The notes under the pieces were generated by a model. The model saw nothing but the letters and a program-made list of their open reading frames with translations. It searched no databases and was not told the origin of the DNA. DNA of 64,000 bases from Io17-Chloro-G2 sp963663135 (GTDB lineage: Bacteria; Chloroflexota; Dehalococcoidia; Lucifugimonadales; UBA3495). The position numbers were made by a program, and so were the translations under genes. The stretch covers positions 1,116,001 through 1,180,000 of the forward strand of contig CAXXRM010000005.1 in NCBI GenBank assembly GCA_963663135.2. Reading direction: 5' to 3'. Of this stretch, positions 24,905-34,071 are shown in pieces (the stretch's first letter is position 1; each line of letters starts with the position of its first letter).

Positions 24905-26533
24905 TTAGAAGTCCATCCCTCCGCCTGGGGGCATCGCCGGCATGGCGGACTTGTCCTGGGGTATCTCGGTGATCATGGATTCGGTCGTTAGCACCATGGC
25001 GGCCACGCTGGCGGCGTTTTGCAGGGCCGACCGGGTCACCTTGGCCGGGTCAACAATGCCGCGCTCCAGCATGGGGCCGTACTCGCCGACGTCGGCATCG
25101 AATCCGTAGTCATCGGCCTGGTTCTTTACGTCGTTGAGCACTACCGAGCCTTCAAAGCCCGAGTTCTCTACAATCAGTCGCAGCGGCTGCTCCAGGGCTC
25201 GGCGTATAATCGCCGCTCCCACGGATTCGTCACCGGTCGTTCCTGGGAGGTTGTCCAAGGCTCGCTGCGCGCGAACTAGAGCGACTCCGCCTCCGGGGAC
25301 GATTCCCTCTTCCACTGCGGACCTGGTGGCGGAAAGTGCGTCTTCGACCCGGGCCTTGCGCTCCTTGAGCTCAATCTCGGTAGCTGCGCCGACCTTGATT
25401 ACCGCAACACCACCGGAGAGTTTGGCCATTCGCTCCTGGAGTTTTTCCCGGTCGAATTCAGAGGTAGTCTCTTCGATTTGAGTCTTGATCTGGTTGATGC
25501 GAGCCTGGATGCTATCCTCCGAACCTCGACCTTCCACGAAGGTTGTTTCGTCCTTGTTGGCCGACACCCGCCGCGCCGTTCCGAAATCTTCCACCGTGGC
25601 AGCGTCCAGTTTGCGGCCGGTTTCCTCGCTGATTACGGTGCCGCCAGTGAGTATGGCGATGTCTTCCAACATGGCCTTGCGCCGGTCGCCGAAGCCTGGC
25701 GCTTTGACCGCCACAACGTTCAGCGTGCCCCGAAGCTTGTTGACCACCAGGGTGGCCAGCGCTTCGCCGTCCACGTCTTCAGCGACAATGACCACATTTT
25801 TCTTGCCAATCTGGAGCAGCTTCTCCAACGCCGGGAGCATGTCCGAAACCGCCGATATTTTCTTATCGGTGATGACAATGGTGGGGTCTTCAATCGCTGA
25901 TTCCATCCGGTCCGCGTTGGTGATGAAGTAGGGGCTGATGTAGCCGCGGTCGATGAGCATGCCCTCCACGTATTCGATCTCATCGGCCAAGCCGCGGGAT
26001 TCTTCCACAGTGATGACCCCGTCCTTGCCCACTTTTTCCATGGCGTCGGCGATGGTCTGGCCGATCGCTTCTTCATGGGCGGAGAGGCTGGCCACCTGGG
26101 CTATCCGCTCGCGGGTTTCCACGGGTTGAGCCATCGCCAGCACTTCGGAAACTACGGCGCTCACGGCCTTTTCAATACCGCGCTTGATAGCCATCGGGTC
26201 ACTGCCAGCGGTTACGTTCTTGAACCCATCGTTGATAATTGCCTGGGCCAGCACTACCGACGTCGTCGTGCCGTCGCCGGCGGCGTCATTGGTCTTGGTG
26301 GCGGCCTCTTTCAGGAGTTGAGCTCCCATGTTCTCAAAGTTGTCGGGCAACTCGATTTCCTTGGCGATGGTGACACCGTCGCTGCAAACCTGGGGCGGCC
26401 CGAAGGACTTGTCCAGAACGACGTTGCGGCCCTTGGGTCCCAAGGTCACTTTCACAGACTGGGCCAGCGTGTCAATGCCGGTCCGCAGTGACCTCCGAGC
26501 GTCTTCTGCGTAGGTGAGTTTTTTGGCGGGCAT
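24905..26533 (-). CDS. groL: 60-kDa chaperonin GroEL
   Basis: 542 residues, full length. VTLGPKGRNVVLDKSFG, GDGTTTSVVLAQAI with the catalytic Asp, EDVDGEALATLVVNKLRGT and PGGGVALVRAQ are present, and the C-terminus ends in a short GGGMDF tail. Forms the tetradecameric folding chamber with GroES. AGGAGG lies six bases before the ATG. Second gene of groES-groEL, 76 bases after groES. Confidence 0.97.
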   Translation of the reverse strand: MPAKKLTYAEDARRSLRTGIDTLAQSVKVTLGPKGRNVVLDKSFGPPQVCSDGVTIAKEIELPDNFENMGAQLLKEAATKTNDAAGDGTTTSVVLAQAIINDGFKNVTAGSDPMAIKRGIEKAVSAVVSEVLAMAQPVETRERIAQVASLSAHEEAIGQTIADAMEKVGKDGVITVEESRGLADEIEYVEGMLIDRGYISPYFITNADRMESAIEDPTIVITDKKISAVSDMLPALEKLLQIGKKNVVIVAEDVDGEALATLVVNKLRGTLNVVAVKAPGFGDRRKAMLEDIAILTGGTVISEETGRKLDAATVEDFGTARRVSANKDETTFVEGRGSEDSIQARINQIKTQIEETTSEFDREKLQERMAKLSGGVAVIKVGAATEIELKERKARVEDALSATRSAVEEGIVPGGGVALVRAQRALDNLPGTTGDESVGAAIIRRALEQPLRLIVENSGFEGSVVLNDVKNQADDYGFDADVGEYGPMLERGIVDPAKVTRSALQNAASVAAMVLTTESMITEIPQDKSAMPAMPPGGGMDF

Positions 26534-26609
26534 CCCGCACCTCCTGGTAATACTCTCTATGTTTCATGTTGCGATTTGGTTATTGCCGAAGGGTAATCCG
26601 CTCTGGCAT

Positions 26610-26903
26610 CTAGGAAATTTTCGCCAGAATGTCGCTTTCGCGCAGGATCAGGTATTCATCGTCACCGTCTTTGTACTCGGTTCCGGCGAATTTGGAGTAA
26701 ATGACCCGGTCGCCGGAAGCTAACTCCATGGGTATCCTGGCGCCGTCATCGCCGACCCTTCCCGGTCCCACCGATACTACCTTACCCTCTTGGGGCTTTT
26801 CCTTAGCGGTATCCGGCAGGAAGATTCCGCCTTTGGTTTGCTGCTCGAATTCTATGGGTTGGACGATCACTCGCTCACCCAACGGGACGAAGTTCACCAC
26901 CAT
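26610..26903 (-). CDS. groS: 10-kDa co-chaperonin GroES
   Basis: About 97 residues with NFVPLGERVIVQP, the mobile-loop region (QTKGGIFLPDTAKEKPQEG), VVSVGPGR and VIYSKFAGTEY. It caps GroEL. AGGAGG lies only two bases before the ATG at 26903, so one of the next two GTG codons may be the true start. Confidence 0.95.
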   Translation of the reverse strand: MVVNFVPLGERVIVQPIEFEQQTKGGIFLPDTAKEKPQEGKVVSVGPGRVGDDGARIPMELASGDRVIYSKFAGTEYKDGDDEYLILRESDILAKIS

Positions 26904-26948
26904 TTCCTCCTAGTATCCTCAGTTTCTTGATCCCGATTTCAGCTTTGG

Positions 26949-26967
26949 CGCGGCTTTTTTGGCCGCG
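26949..26967 (-). other. Hairpin in groES leader
   Basis: CGCGGC and GCCGCG around CAAAAAA form a short perfect hairpin on the transcript, about 45 bases before the groES start. It could act on message stability or heat response; no CIRCE operator is present. Confidence 0.45.
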
Positions 26968-26998
26968 GCTATCGCTAGCTCTGAAGGGGCTTGAAACA

Positions 26999-27027
26999 AT
27001 GGTATTAAAGGCCTAACCCCTTGTCAA
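26999..27027 (-). promoter_or_regulatory. Sigma70-type promoter of groES-groEL
   Basis: TTGACA (27022-27027) and TACCAT (26999-27004) on the minus strand have the ideal 17-base spacing, about 95 bases ahead of groES. The -35 box is a perfect consensus. I find no TTAGCACTC inverted repeat (CIRCE). Confidence 0.7.
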
Positions 27028-27153
27028 GAGTACGGTTACAGCCCTACCATTCCCCCACAAATACATGATGTCGGCGGCCTTCAATCATTTCGCGTTGGGC
27101 TGCCGGGAGCGACTATTACACTCGAATTTTTACTGGTCGAGCGCCTGCCACCG

Positions 27154-27900
27154 GTGGTCCGGGTAACCCTGCATAGACCACAAGCGCAGAACCGCATTAA
27201 CCGGTCTATGGCCGAAGAAATACGCCTGGTGTGCCAGGGGATCAGCGAGGACGATTTAGCTTCGTTGGTCGTCCTTACCGGCGCGGGTGATAGTTTTTCG
27301 GTAGGCCGGGAATCTCCGTGGACCGGACCGGACGCCGTTGATTCCATCGGCGCCACGGAAGGCAGCATCAGCCAATGCCAAGCGGCATCGGCAGTGGCGG
27401 CTCTGCCCATGCCAACTCTTGTGGTGATAAACGGGGACGCCCTCGACCACGGCTTGGAGTTGGCCCTAGCTGGAGATATCCGGGTCTGCAGCCAGGATGC
27501 TAGGCTTGGCCTCACCGGCGTTTCCAAAGGGGAAATACCATGGGACGGCGGCACCCAACGCCTGCCGCGGCTGGTGGGCCCGGCTTGGGCCCGGGACATG
27601 ATCCTGACCGGTCGTACCATCGATGCGTCACAGGCCATGTCGATTGGACTCGTAAACCGGGTTGAACCCAGGGAAAACTTGGCGTCGGCCGTCGACCAAA
27701 TAGTCCAGCAATTAGCGGAGGTAGGGCCGGTGGCAGCCCGCTATGCTAAAGAGGCTATAGTCAAGGGATTGGACTTAACCCTGTCCCAGGGGCTTGGCTT
27801 GGAGGCCGACTTAAACGTTATACTGCAAAGCACGACGGACCGCGCTGAGGGAATTCGTTCCTTCATTGAACGGCGTACTCCTCGGTTCACGGGACAATAG
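27154..27900 (+). CDS. Enoyl-CoA hydratase/isomerase family protein
   Basis: A crotonase-fold protein of at least 248 residues. VRVTLHRPQAQNRIN opens the fold; LVVLTGAGDSFSVGRES stands at the first oxyanion-hole position, and the region of the catalytic glutamates reads ARLGLTGVSKGEIPWDGGTQRLP, with Asp and Gly where PE is usual, so the reaction is uncertain. The GTG at 27154 lacks a Shine-Dalgarno and cuts the first strand; the frame is open upstream and an ATT at 27115 has GGGAG five bases before it, so the true start may be there. The last 37 bases, with the stop, are duplicated downstream. Confidence 0.82.
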   Translation: MVRVTLHRPQAQNRINRSMAEEIRLVCQGISEDDLASLVVLTGAGDSFSVGRESPWTGPDAVDSIGATEGSISQCQAASAVAALPMPTLVVINGDALDHGLELALAGDIRVCSQDARLGLTGVSKGEIPWDGGTQRLPRLVGPAWARDMILTGRTIDASQAMSIGLVNRVEPRENLASAVDQIVQQLAEVGPVAARYAKEAIVKGLDLTLSQGLGLEADLNVILQSTTDRAEGIRSFIERRTPRFTGQ

Positions 27901-27946
27901 CCGGGCCGGCATTGAACGGCGTAGTCCTTGGTTCACGGGACAATAG
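27864..27946. repeat. 37-bp duplication of a gene 3' end
   Basis: Copies at 27864-27900 and 27910-27946, both cattgaacggcgta..., both ending in the sequence of the TAG stop (gggacaatag), differ at two positions. The first is the end of the enoyl-CoA hydratase-like gene; the second lies in the spacer. Confidence 0.9.
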
Positions 27947-28029
27947 GCGAGCCAGGCCAACCTGCAAGTTGTTGGTAACGACCTCACTCTACTGATGGCC
28001 CTCCAAACCAGTTACACGAAGGTGGTCAA

Positions 28030-28572
28030 TTGACGGTAAGGCTAGACCTCCACACTCACGTTTGGGAAGCGTTTAACTTCCAGCGACCATCGCTGGAAAT
28101 CGCCGAAAAAGTAGTTGCGCAAATCAAAGCGCAGGGCATCGATGGAATCGCCGTCACCGACCACCACAACAAGGATTGGTCGTTTGAGTTCCGTGACCTG
28201 GTGGAGCAGCACTTTCCCGGTGAAGTCATCATCATTCCGGGATGGGAGATTGAAGTCCGGCCACCTCAAAGCCCCTTCGATGAATACCAGATAGCTGAGT
28301 TGTTCCTGCCCAACGGCAGCGTGTTTCGGACCTATTGCCACCCCGGTTACTATTCTCCCAACATCCTGATCGAAGACGGTGTCCACGGCATCGAGATTGA
28401 CAACTACATCCACAATTGGCACATCAGGAAACCACAGGTCCAGGACATCGCCGATGCCAATGGACTACTGACGTTTGAAGTGAGCGACGCCCACAACCTG
28501 GAAAACATCGGCCTTAGGTTTACGGAACTGGAAATGGAAGACCTGTACCGCTTGGCCACCCCTATAGGCTAA
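28030..28572 (+). CDS. PHP domain metal-dependent hydrolase
   Basis: A 180-residue protein of the PHP (polymerase and histidinol phosphatase) superfamily: DLHTHVWE near residue 6 and VTDHHN near 42 give metal-binding His and Asp, GWEIEV gives the Glu, a His occurs in YCHPGYYS, and EVSDAHN gives the final Asp-His. Such proteins are trinuclear-metal phosphoesterases or related hydrolases. Starts at TTG. It lies between two enoyl-CoA hydratase genes; its role there is unclear. Confidence 0.8.
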   Translation: MTVRLDLHTHVWEAFNFQRPSLEIAEKVVAQIKAQGIDGIAVTDHHNKDWSFEFRDLVEQHFPGEVIIIPGWEIEVRPPQSPFDEYQIAELFLPNGSVFRTYCHPGYYSPNILIEDGVHGIEIDNYIHNWHIRKPQVQDIADANGLLTFEVSDAHNLENIGLRFTELEMEDLYRLATPIG

Positions 28573-28614
28573 AACTATCGGCCAAGCATCCGGGCCCCTG
28601 TTGGAATCTTTGCC

Positions 28615-29379
28615 ATGCCGCCATTCGAAACCCTCATGTTTGAGAAGCAGGGCCACTTGGCTCACATCAGCCTCAACCGGCCCGAGGCGCTCAACGCATA
28701 TAATGTCCAGATGCGAGACGACTTTTCGGAGGCTCTCGCGGCAGTGGCAGACGACCCTGACGTAGGCGCTCTGTTGATTACCGGCCAGGGGCGGGCCTTT
28801 TGCGCCGGGGCCGACCTGACCGAATTCGGCAGCGCACCCTCCCTGGCAATCGCCCGTAACGTGCGCTGGCAGCGAGACGTTTGGGGACAGCTTTGGTGTC
28901 TAAGTCAACCGGTGGTCTGCGCCGTGCATGGCTATTGCATTGGTTCCGGCCTGGAAATCGCCCTGCTTTGCGACCTCCGTCTGGCCGCAAGGGGAACTGT
29001 GTTCGCCATGCCGGAGGTACGCCTGGGAATGGTCCCCGCGGCCGGAGGCACTCAAACCGTGCCGCGCAACATCGGGCTGGGCCGGGCGTTGGACCTGTTG
29101 TTGACCGGTCGTCGCATCGACGCCGAAGAAGCCCTTGCCTTGGGACTGGTCACCCGGGTAGTCGGAGCGGAGGACCTGCCCGAAGCCGCCATGCAGTTGG
29201 GTCAGCAACTGGCTAACGGCAACTGGAAAGCGCAGAATTCCGCAAAAGCCGCCATTGGACGGGGCCTGGATTCCACGCTGGCCGGTGGCCTGGCCCAGGA
29301 ACGCCGGCTGGCGGCTCGGCTGCTAGCCATGTCGCCAACCGGATCGTCAGCCCGCGATGTTTCCGGCATTTCCGACTAG
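28615..29379 (+). CDS. Enoyl-CoA hydratase/isomerase
   Basis: A 254-residue crotonase: HISLNRPEALNAYN at the start, LLITGQGRAFCAGADLTEFG with the oxyanion-hole residues, and MPEVRLGMVPAAGGTQTVPR with the catalytic Glu. It probably hydrates an enoyl-CoA in beta-oxidation-like catabolism. It lies ten bases before the acyl-CoA ligase gene, which suggests one transcript and a shared substrate. Confidence 0.9.
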   Translation: MPPFETLMFEKQGHLAHISLNRPEALNAYNVQMRDDFSEALAAVADDPDVGALLITGQGRAFCAGADLTEFGSAPSLAIARNVRWQRDVWGQLWCLSQPVVCAVHGYCIGSGLEIALLCDLRLAARGTVFAMPEVRLGMVPAAGGTQTVPRNIGLGRALDLLLTGRRIDAEEALALGLVTRVVGAEDLPEAAMQLGQQLANGNWKAQNSAKAAIGRGLDSTLAGGLAQERRLAARLLAMSPTGSSARDVSGISD

Positions 29380-29388
29380 GAGAGAACA

Positions 29389-30966
29389 ATGCGCACCTCG
29401 GATTTCCTGACAATCGCTGCGGCCATTGTCCCCGACCGTCCCGCCGTAATCTTCGACGGCGAGGCCGTGACTTTTGAAGAGTTACAGGCGAGGGTCAATC
29501 GGCTGGCCAACGCAATGGCCGAACGGGGGGTTGGAGCAGGCGACCGGGTAGCCATCATGCAGGTAAACGGGCTGCTGGGCATCGAGCTTTACTTCGCCGC
29601 GGCCCAGTTGGACGCCATATACGTTCCCATCAACTTCCGGGCCAAGACCGAAGAGCTGGAGCAGATGGTTCAAATTGCCCGGCCGTCTTTGCTTTTCCTG
29701 GGGGAACGGTACCTGCCGCTGGCTCCTACGACCGGAGAATCGGCGTTGCCGCCCGACCGGGTGGTGGTGCTTGACGGACGGGGTCCTCAAGGCACACTGA
29801 CCTACGACGAGTTGGTTGCGGATGCCGACCCGGATGAGACCCACTTCCCGGAAGCGGAAGACGACGACACCACGGTGATTATGTTCACTGCCGGCACCAC
29901 CGGAGTGCCCAAGGGAGTGATGCTCAGCCACGACAGCTTTGCATCATTCCTACTGTCCACAGTCGACCCGGCCGACCCCGAGCAGGAGGAAACCAACCTG
30001 CTGACGGTCCCGCTGTACCACATTGCGGGACTGCAAGGGGCGTTGGCCGCCGTGTATGGTGGCCGTACCCTGGTGGTAATGCGGCAATTCGAACCCCAGG
30101 AATGGCTGACTCTGGCACAGACCTACAGTGTCAACCGGGCAATGCTGGTCCCAACCATGTTGAAGCGGTTGATGGACCATCCCCAGTTTGAGGAATTCGA
30201 TCTGTCGGCCCTGGACGTGATTACCTACGGAGCCGCTCCCATGCCCATGGAAGTAATTCGGCAGGCTATCGACCGGTTCCCCGGAGCCAGGTTTATCAAC
30301 GCCTTCGGCCAGACTGAGACGGCCTCCACCATTACATTATTGCCTCCCGACGACCACGTCTTAACGGGCAATCCCGAAGAAATCGAGAAAAAGCTGCGGC
30401 GGCTTTCCTCCATTGGCGTACCCTTGGATGACGTGGACGTCCAAATAGTGGACGACGACGGGCAGCCGGTCTCCCTGGGAGAAGTTGGGGAAATCGTCGC
30501 CAGGGGCGCCCGCATGATGAAGGGATACTGGCAGCAGGAGGCCGCCACCAGCGAGGCCATGCGCTCGGGTTGGGTCTACACCGGAGACCTGGCGTACCAG
30601 GACGAAGATTCTTACATTTACCTGGCCGGCCGGGCCAAGGACTTCATCAAACGGGGCGGGGAAATGATCTCGCCCGAGGAAGTGGAACAGGTCCTCATGT
30701 CCCATCCCCGGGTCGAAGACGCCGCGGTCATCGGGGTTCACGACATCGAATGGGGGGAAGAGGTGCGGGCGGTCGTGGTGCGCCGATCCGGTGAAACCGG
30801 TAACGAAGTAAACGAAGATGAACTTTCATCCTACTGCCAGGAACGCCTTGCCAGTTTCAAGCGGCCCCGGTCTGTGGTCTTTGTCGAAGAACTGCCGCGT
30901 AACGTAATGGGCAAGGTGTTGAAACGGGACCTCCGGGAGCAATTCGGTTATCCCGTGGTCCAATAG
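29389..30966 (+). CDS. Acyl-CoA synthetase (AMP-binding)
   Basis: A 525-residue ANL-superfamily ligase. IMFTAGTTGVPKGVMLSH is the phosphate-binding loop, INAFGQTETAS the A5 motif, GWVYTGDLAYQDEDSYIYLA the ATP-binding hinge with GRAKDFIKRGGEMISPEEVE, and NVMGKVLKRDLR contains the catalytic Lys. It activates a carboxylic acid with ATP and CoA. GGAGAG precedes the ATG. Substrate range cannot be fixed; neighbours suggest a branched or aromatic-derived acid. Confidence 0.92.
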   Translation: MRTSDFLTIAAAIVPDRPAVIFDGEAVTFEELQARVNRLANAMAERGVGAGDRVAIMQVNGLLGIELYFAAAQLDAIYVPINFRAKTEELEQMVQIARPSLLFLGERYLPLAPTTGESALPPDRVVVLDGRGPQGTLTYDELVADADPDETHFPEAEDDDTTVIMFTAGTTGVPKGVMLSHDSFASFLLSTVDPADPEQEETNLLTVPLYHIAGLQGALAAVYGGRTLVVMRQFEPQEWLTLAQTYSVNRAMLVPTMLKRLMDHPQFEEFDLSALDVITYGAAPMPMEVIRQAIDRFPGARFINAFGQTETASTITLLPPDDHVLTGNPEEIEKKLRRLSSIGVPLDDVDVQIVDDDGQPVSLGEVGEIVARGARMMKGYWQQEAATSEAMRSGWVYTGDLAYQDEDSYIYLAGRAKDFIKRGGEMISPEEVEQVLMSHPRVEDAAVIGVHDIEWGEEVRAVVVRRSGETGNEVNEDELSSYCQERLASFKRPRSVVFVEELPRNVMGKVLKRDLREQFGYPVVQ

Positions 30967-31029
30967 ATCCTGGGAAGTGGGGCGAGACGCTATTAGGCAG
31001 CCATCTGCTAGATACAGGGGTCCAAGACT

Positions 31030-31992
31030 ATGAAAGTTGCGGTAATGGGGACCGGGGGAGTCGGCGGTTACTTTGGGGGATTGCTGGCGCGCGGCGGTCA
31101 TGATGTGACCTTCATTGCCCGTGGCCCCCACCTGGCCGCGATTCAAGAGCGGGGCTTGAGAGTGGAATCCCAGCTTGACGGCGATTTCACCGCCCCTGGG
31201 ACCGCCACCGACGACACCTCCGCCCCCGGCGTGCAAGACCTGCTGCTCTTTACGGTTAAGATGCACCAGAATCAGCAGGCTATCCCGGCCGTGATGCCAT
31301 TGGTGGGACCGGGCACAGTGGTGTTGACGCTGCAGAACGGCATCGACAACGGAGAGCAGTTGACCCGGACCCTTGGGCAGGAACCCGTGATGATCGGCTC
31401 CGTCTACATGGAAGGCCGCATTAAAGCGCCCGGCGTGGTGACTCAGGGCGGCCCAGGGAGGGCCGTCTTTGGCGAACTGGGCCCAGGGTTGACCGCCCGT
31501 GGGAAGAATCTTCTCAGAGAGTTTGAGAAAGCCGGTTGGCGTGTGGAGCTTGCCGAAAACATGCCGGGGATGCTGTGGAAGAAATTCGCCTACATTGTCG
31601 GCTCTGCCGGAGTGAACGCAGCGACCAACACAGACTACGGAGAAATGCGGTCCGTGCCCGAAACCCGGGAGTTGATCAAAGGAGCGATCTCGGAGTGTCT
31701 GGCGGTGGGCCGTGCGCTGGGAGCCCCGGTTATGGATGACTCCCTGGAGTGGGCAATGACGGCCCTGGACAATTTTCCCGAGACCGGCCGGGCTTCCCTC
31801 GCCAAGGACTTTCAGGAAGGGAACGCGGTGGAACTGGAGGGTCTCAACGGCGCTGCAGTGCGCTTGGGAAAGCAGGCCGGAGTTCCCACTCCTTTGAACG
31901 ACGCCATCTACGGAATTTTGAAGCCCTGGGCGCTGCGGATTGAAGAGGGACTCGGAGCCTCGACAAACCGCAGTTCCAATCGAGGCGGCTAA
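31030..31992 (+). CDS. Ketopantoate reductase family protein
   Basis: A 320-residue ApbA/PanE family protein: KVAVMGTGGVGGYFGGLLAR binds NADP, TVKMHQN and LQNGIDNGEQL are family blocks, WKKFAYIVGSAGVNAATN holds the conserved Lys and Asn. PanE makes pantoate for CoA synthesis, but catabolic clusters often hold paralogues that reduce other 2-oxoacids, and this one lies in such a cluster, so I give no symbol. Confidence 0.88.
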   Translation: MKVAVMGTGGVGGYFGGLLARGGHDVTFIARGPHLAAIQERGLRVESQLDGDFTAPGTATDDTSAPGVQDLLLFTVKMHQNQQAIPAVMPLVGPGTVVLTLQNGIDNGEQLTRTLGQEPVMIGSVYMEGRIKAPGVVTQGGPGRAVFGELGPGLTARGKNLLREFEKAGWRVELAENMPGMLWKKFAYIVGSAGVNAATNTDYGEMRSVPETRELIKGAISECLAVGRALGAPVMDDSLEWAMTALDNFPETGRASLAKDFQEGNAVELEGLNGAAVRLGKQAGVPTPLNDAIYGILKPWALRIEEGLGASTNRSSNRGG

Positions 31993-32003
31993 ACAGGTGA
32001 ACC

Positions 32004-32165
32004 ATGGTTAGACCCAACTGGTACGCGCAGCACCCCAAGGCATGCACCTGCGCCCAATGCGACGAGAAGCGGCACATAGTCCAGGGTTCGGACCACAAGA
32101 TTGGCCGCAACGAAAGGTGCCCTTGCGGCAGCGGCAAGAAGTACAAGCGTTGCCACGGCCAATAG
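32004..32165 (+). CDS. SEC-C zinc-binding microprotein
   Basis: A 53-residue protein starting at ATG 32004 (AGGTGA three bases before) and ending at TAG 32163-32165. The C-terminus is a complete SEC-C motif, GRNERCPCGSGKKYKRCHG, which binds zinc in SecA and in many small proteins. Two more cysteines occur in CTCAQC. It follows the ketopantoate reductase-like gene by 11 bases. Its partner is unknown; SEC-C tails often contact SecB, ribosomes or other proteins. Confidence 0.85.
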   Translation: MVRPNWYAQHPKACTCAQCDEKRHIVQGSDHKIGRNERCPCGSGKKYKRCHGQ

Positions 32166-32323
32166 CTCCCTTCCCGTTTCGGCTCAAGCCGCCGGCCCGT
32201 TTCGACTCAACCAACCAGTGAGGCGCCGTGGCTTATGTCAAGTGGTATACTCAGGTTGCCTCGACCCCGGCATTTGACCCAGGTTATTGAAATTCACGGG
32301 GAATTCCAACAGGAGATGACCAA

Positions 32324-33970
32324 TTGAATACGGTTGACACGATTGCCGAAATACTTGTGCGTGAAGGGGTAGAGTTCTTGAGTTGCTTCCCAACCACCCC
32401 CGTGATCGAGTCGGCGGCCCAGGCCGGCATCCGCCCCATCATCTGCCGCCAAGAGCGGGTGGGAGTAGGCATTGCCGACGGGTTCAGTCGAACGACCAAC
32501 GGCAAGCGCATGGGGGTCTTTGCCATGCAGTACGGCCCAGGGGCCGAGAACGCCTACTCCGGCGTGGCCACCGCGTACTCCGACTCAACTCCTTTGTTGG
32601 TATTGCCCCTGGGACATCCTAGGGAACGGCAGGGAATCCTGCCGCACTTCACCTCCATGGTTAGCTACGCCAGCGTTTCCAAATACATCGAGCAGGTCAA
32701 CACTCCCGACAGGGTCTCGGAGGTGGCCCGCCGCGCCTTTGCCGCATTGAAACAGGGCCGGGGCGGCCCGGTTTTGATCGAGACGCCGGCCGACATCGCG
32801 CTGGAAGAGGTTAGCGAGGAATCCTTCTTCTACCAACCCAGCAGGCCGGTGCTGAGCCAGGCCAATCCTCGGGACATCGAGGCCGCCGCGTCGACTCTCT
32901 GCCACGCCAGGTACCCCGTGGTGCTGGCCGGCCAGGGAGTGCTCTACGCCGAGGCCACCGACGAGCTCACCGAGTTGGCGGAGTTGCTTCAGGTCCCGGT
33001 GATGAGCACACTGCTCGGCAAAAGCGCCTTTTCGGAAACCCATCCCCTATCGTTGGGAAGCGGATCCGGGGTTATGTCGGGTCCCGTTCACCATTTCGTT
33101 CGCCGGGCAGACGTGATGTTCGGCATCGGCACCAGCTTCACCAAGCACGGCATGTGCATGAACATCCCCCCCGGCAAAATATTGATTCAAGGCACCAACG
33201 ACCCCAGGGACATTAACAAGGATTACAACGTAGACCGGCCGCTGGTGGGTGACGCCAAGTTGATCCTTAGCCAGATGATCGATGCCTGCCGCGACATCGT
33301 TGGGAAGAACGGGAGGGACGACCAGGGAATAGCCAGGGAAATAAAATCCGAGAGGGACGCCTGGCTGGGGAATTGGTCCGCCAAACTTTCCGATAACTCC
33401 AGTCCCATTAACCCTTATAGGGTGATACGGGACTTCACGCAGGCTGTTCGCCCGGAAGACGCCATCGTGACCCACGACTCGGGGAGTCCCCGGGACCAGA
33501 TCATGCCGTTTTACCAGTCCAACGGTCCCCGGAGCTACCTGGGTTGGGGCAAGTCCCATGGTTTGGGCACCGGCCTGGGGTTGATCATAGGCGCCAAGCT
33601 TGCCAAGCCGGAAAAGGTTTGCGTCAACTTCATGGGTGACGCTGCATTCGGGATGGTTGGTCTGGACTTTGAGACGGCGGTACGGTCGAATATCCCTATT
33701 ATCACCGTCGTTTTGAACAACTCAACAATGGCGGTGGAGACCAACGCCATGATGGCTTCTCACTCCCTGTACAACACCCGGGACTTGGGTGGCAACTACG
33801 CCGACATGGGCGCTGCGATGGGGGGATACGCCGAACGCATCGAAGACCCCGCGCAGATTATTCCGGCTTTCCAACGGGCCCGTAAGGTTACCGAGGAGGA
33901 GGGCAAAGCAGTGTTGCTGGAGTTCATAACCCAGGCAGAAACCGAGACCTCCTTCCGCAGGGCGTTCTAG
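32324..33970 (+). CDS. Thiamine-pyrophosphate-dependent enzyme
   Basis: A 548-residue three-domain TPP enzyme of the acetolactate synthase/benzoylformate decarboxylase superfamily. The catalytic Glu lies in CRQERVGVGIADGFSR (about residue 47), and the TPP/Mg motif is GDAAFGMVGLDFETAV...VVLNN near the C-terminus. The FAD-site features of true acetolactate synthase are not obvious, so a decarboxylase or carboligase is more likely. Together with the family III CoA-transferases downstream an oxalyl-CoA-decarboxylase-like role is possible but unproven. Starts at TTG with AGGAG eight bases upstream; a TATACT box lies about 75 bases ahead. Confidence 0.88.
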   Translation: MNTVDTIAEILVREGVEFLSCFPTTPVIESAAQAGIRPIICRQERVGVGIADGFSRTTNGKRMGVFAMQYGPGAENAYSGVATAYSDSTPLLVLPLGHPRERQGILPHFTSMVSYASVSKYIEQVNTPDRVSEVARRAFAALKQGRGGPVLIETPADIALEEVSEESFFYQPSRPVLSQANPRDIEAAASTLCHARYPVVLAGQGVLYAEATDELTELAELLQVPVMSTLLGKSAFSETHPLSLGSGSGVMSGPVHHFVRRADVMFGIGTSFTKHGMCMNIPPGKILIQGTNDPRDINKDYNVDRPLVGDAKLILSQMIDACRDIVGKNGRDDQGIAREIKSERDAWLGNWSAKLSDNSSPINPYRVIRDFTQAVRPEDAIVTHDSGSPRDQIMPFYQSNGPRSYLGWGKSHGLGTGLGLIIGAKLAKPEKVCVNFMGDAAFGMVGLDFETAVRSNIPIITVVLNNSTMAVETNAMMASHSLYNTRDLGGNYADMGAAMGGYAERIEDPAQIIPAFQRARKVTEEEGKAVLLEFITQAETETSFRRAF

Positions 33971-33998
33971 GAAGAACAACGCAATTCCGCCGCCAAGT

Positions 33999-34038
33999 GA
34001 ATCACGGGCTTTCCCGCTGGGAGGGCCCGTGATTTTTT
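33999..34038 (+). terminator. Intrinsic terminator
   Basis: AATCACGGGC (34000-34009) and GCCCGTGATT (34025-34034) form a perfect 10-bp stem followed by a T-run to 34038. It ends the TPP enzyme transcript. Confidence 0.9.
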
Positions 34039-34071
34039 GGGCCATAAGCATCTCAAGAATGGAGTAAAGCT

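Noticed and set aside
26904..27060. CIRCE operator before groES
   Set aside because: No TTAGCACTC-N9-GAGTGCTAA-like inverted repeat is found.
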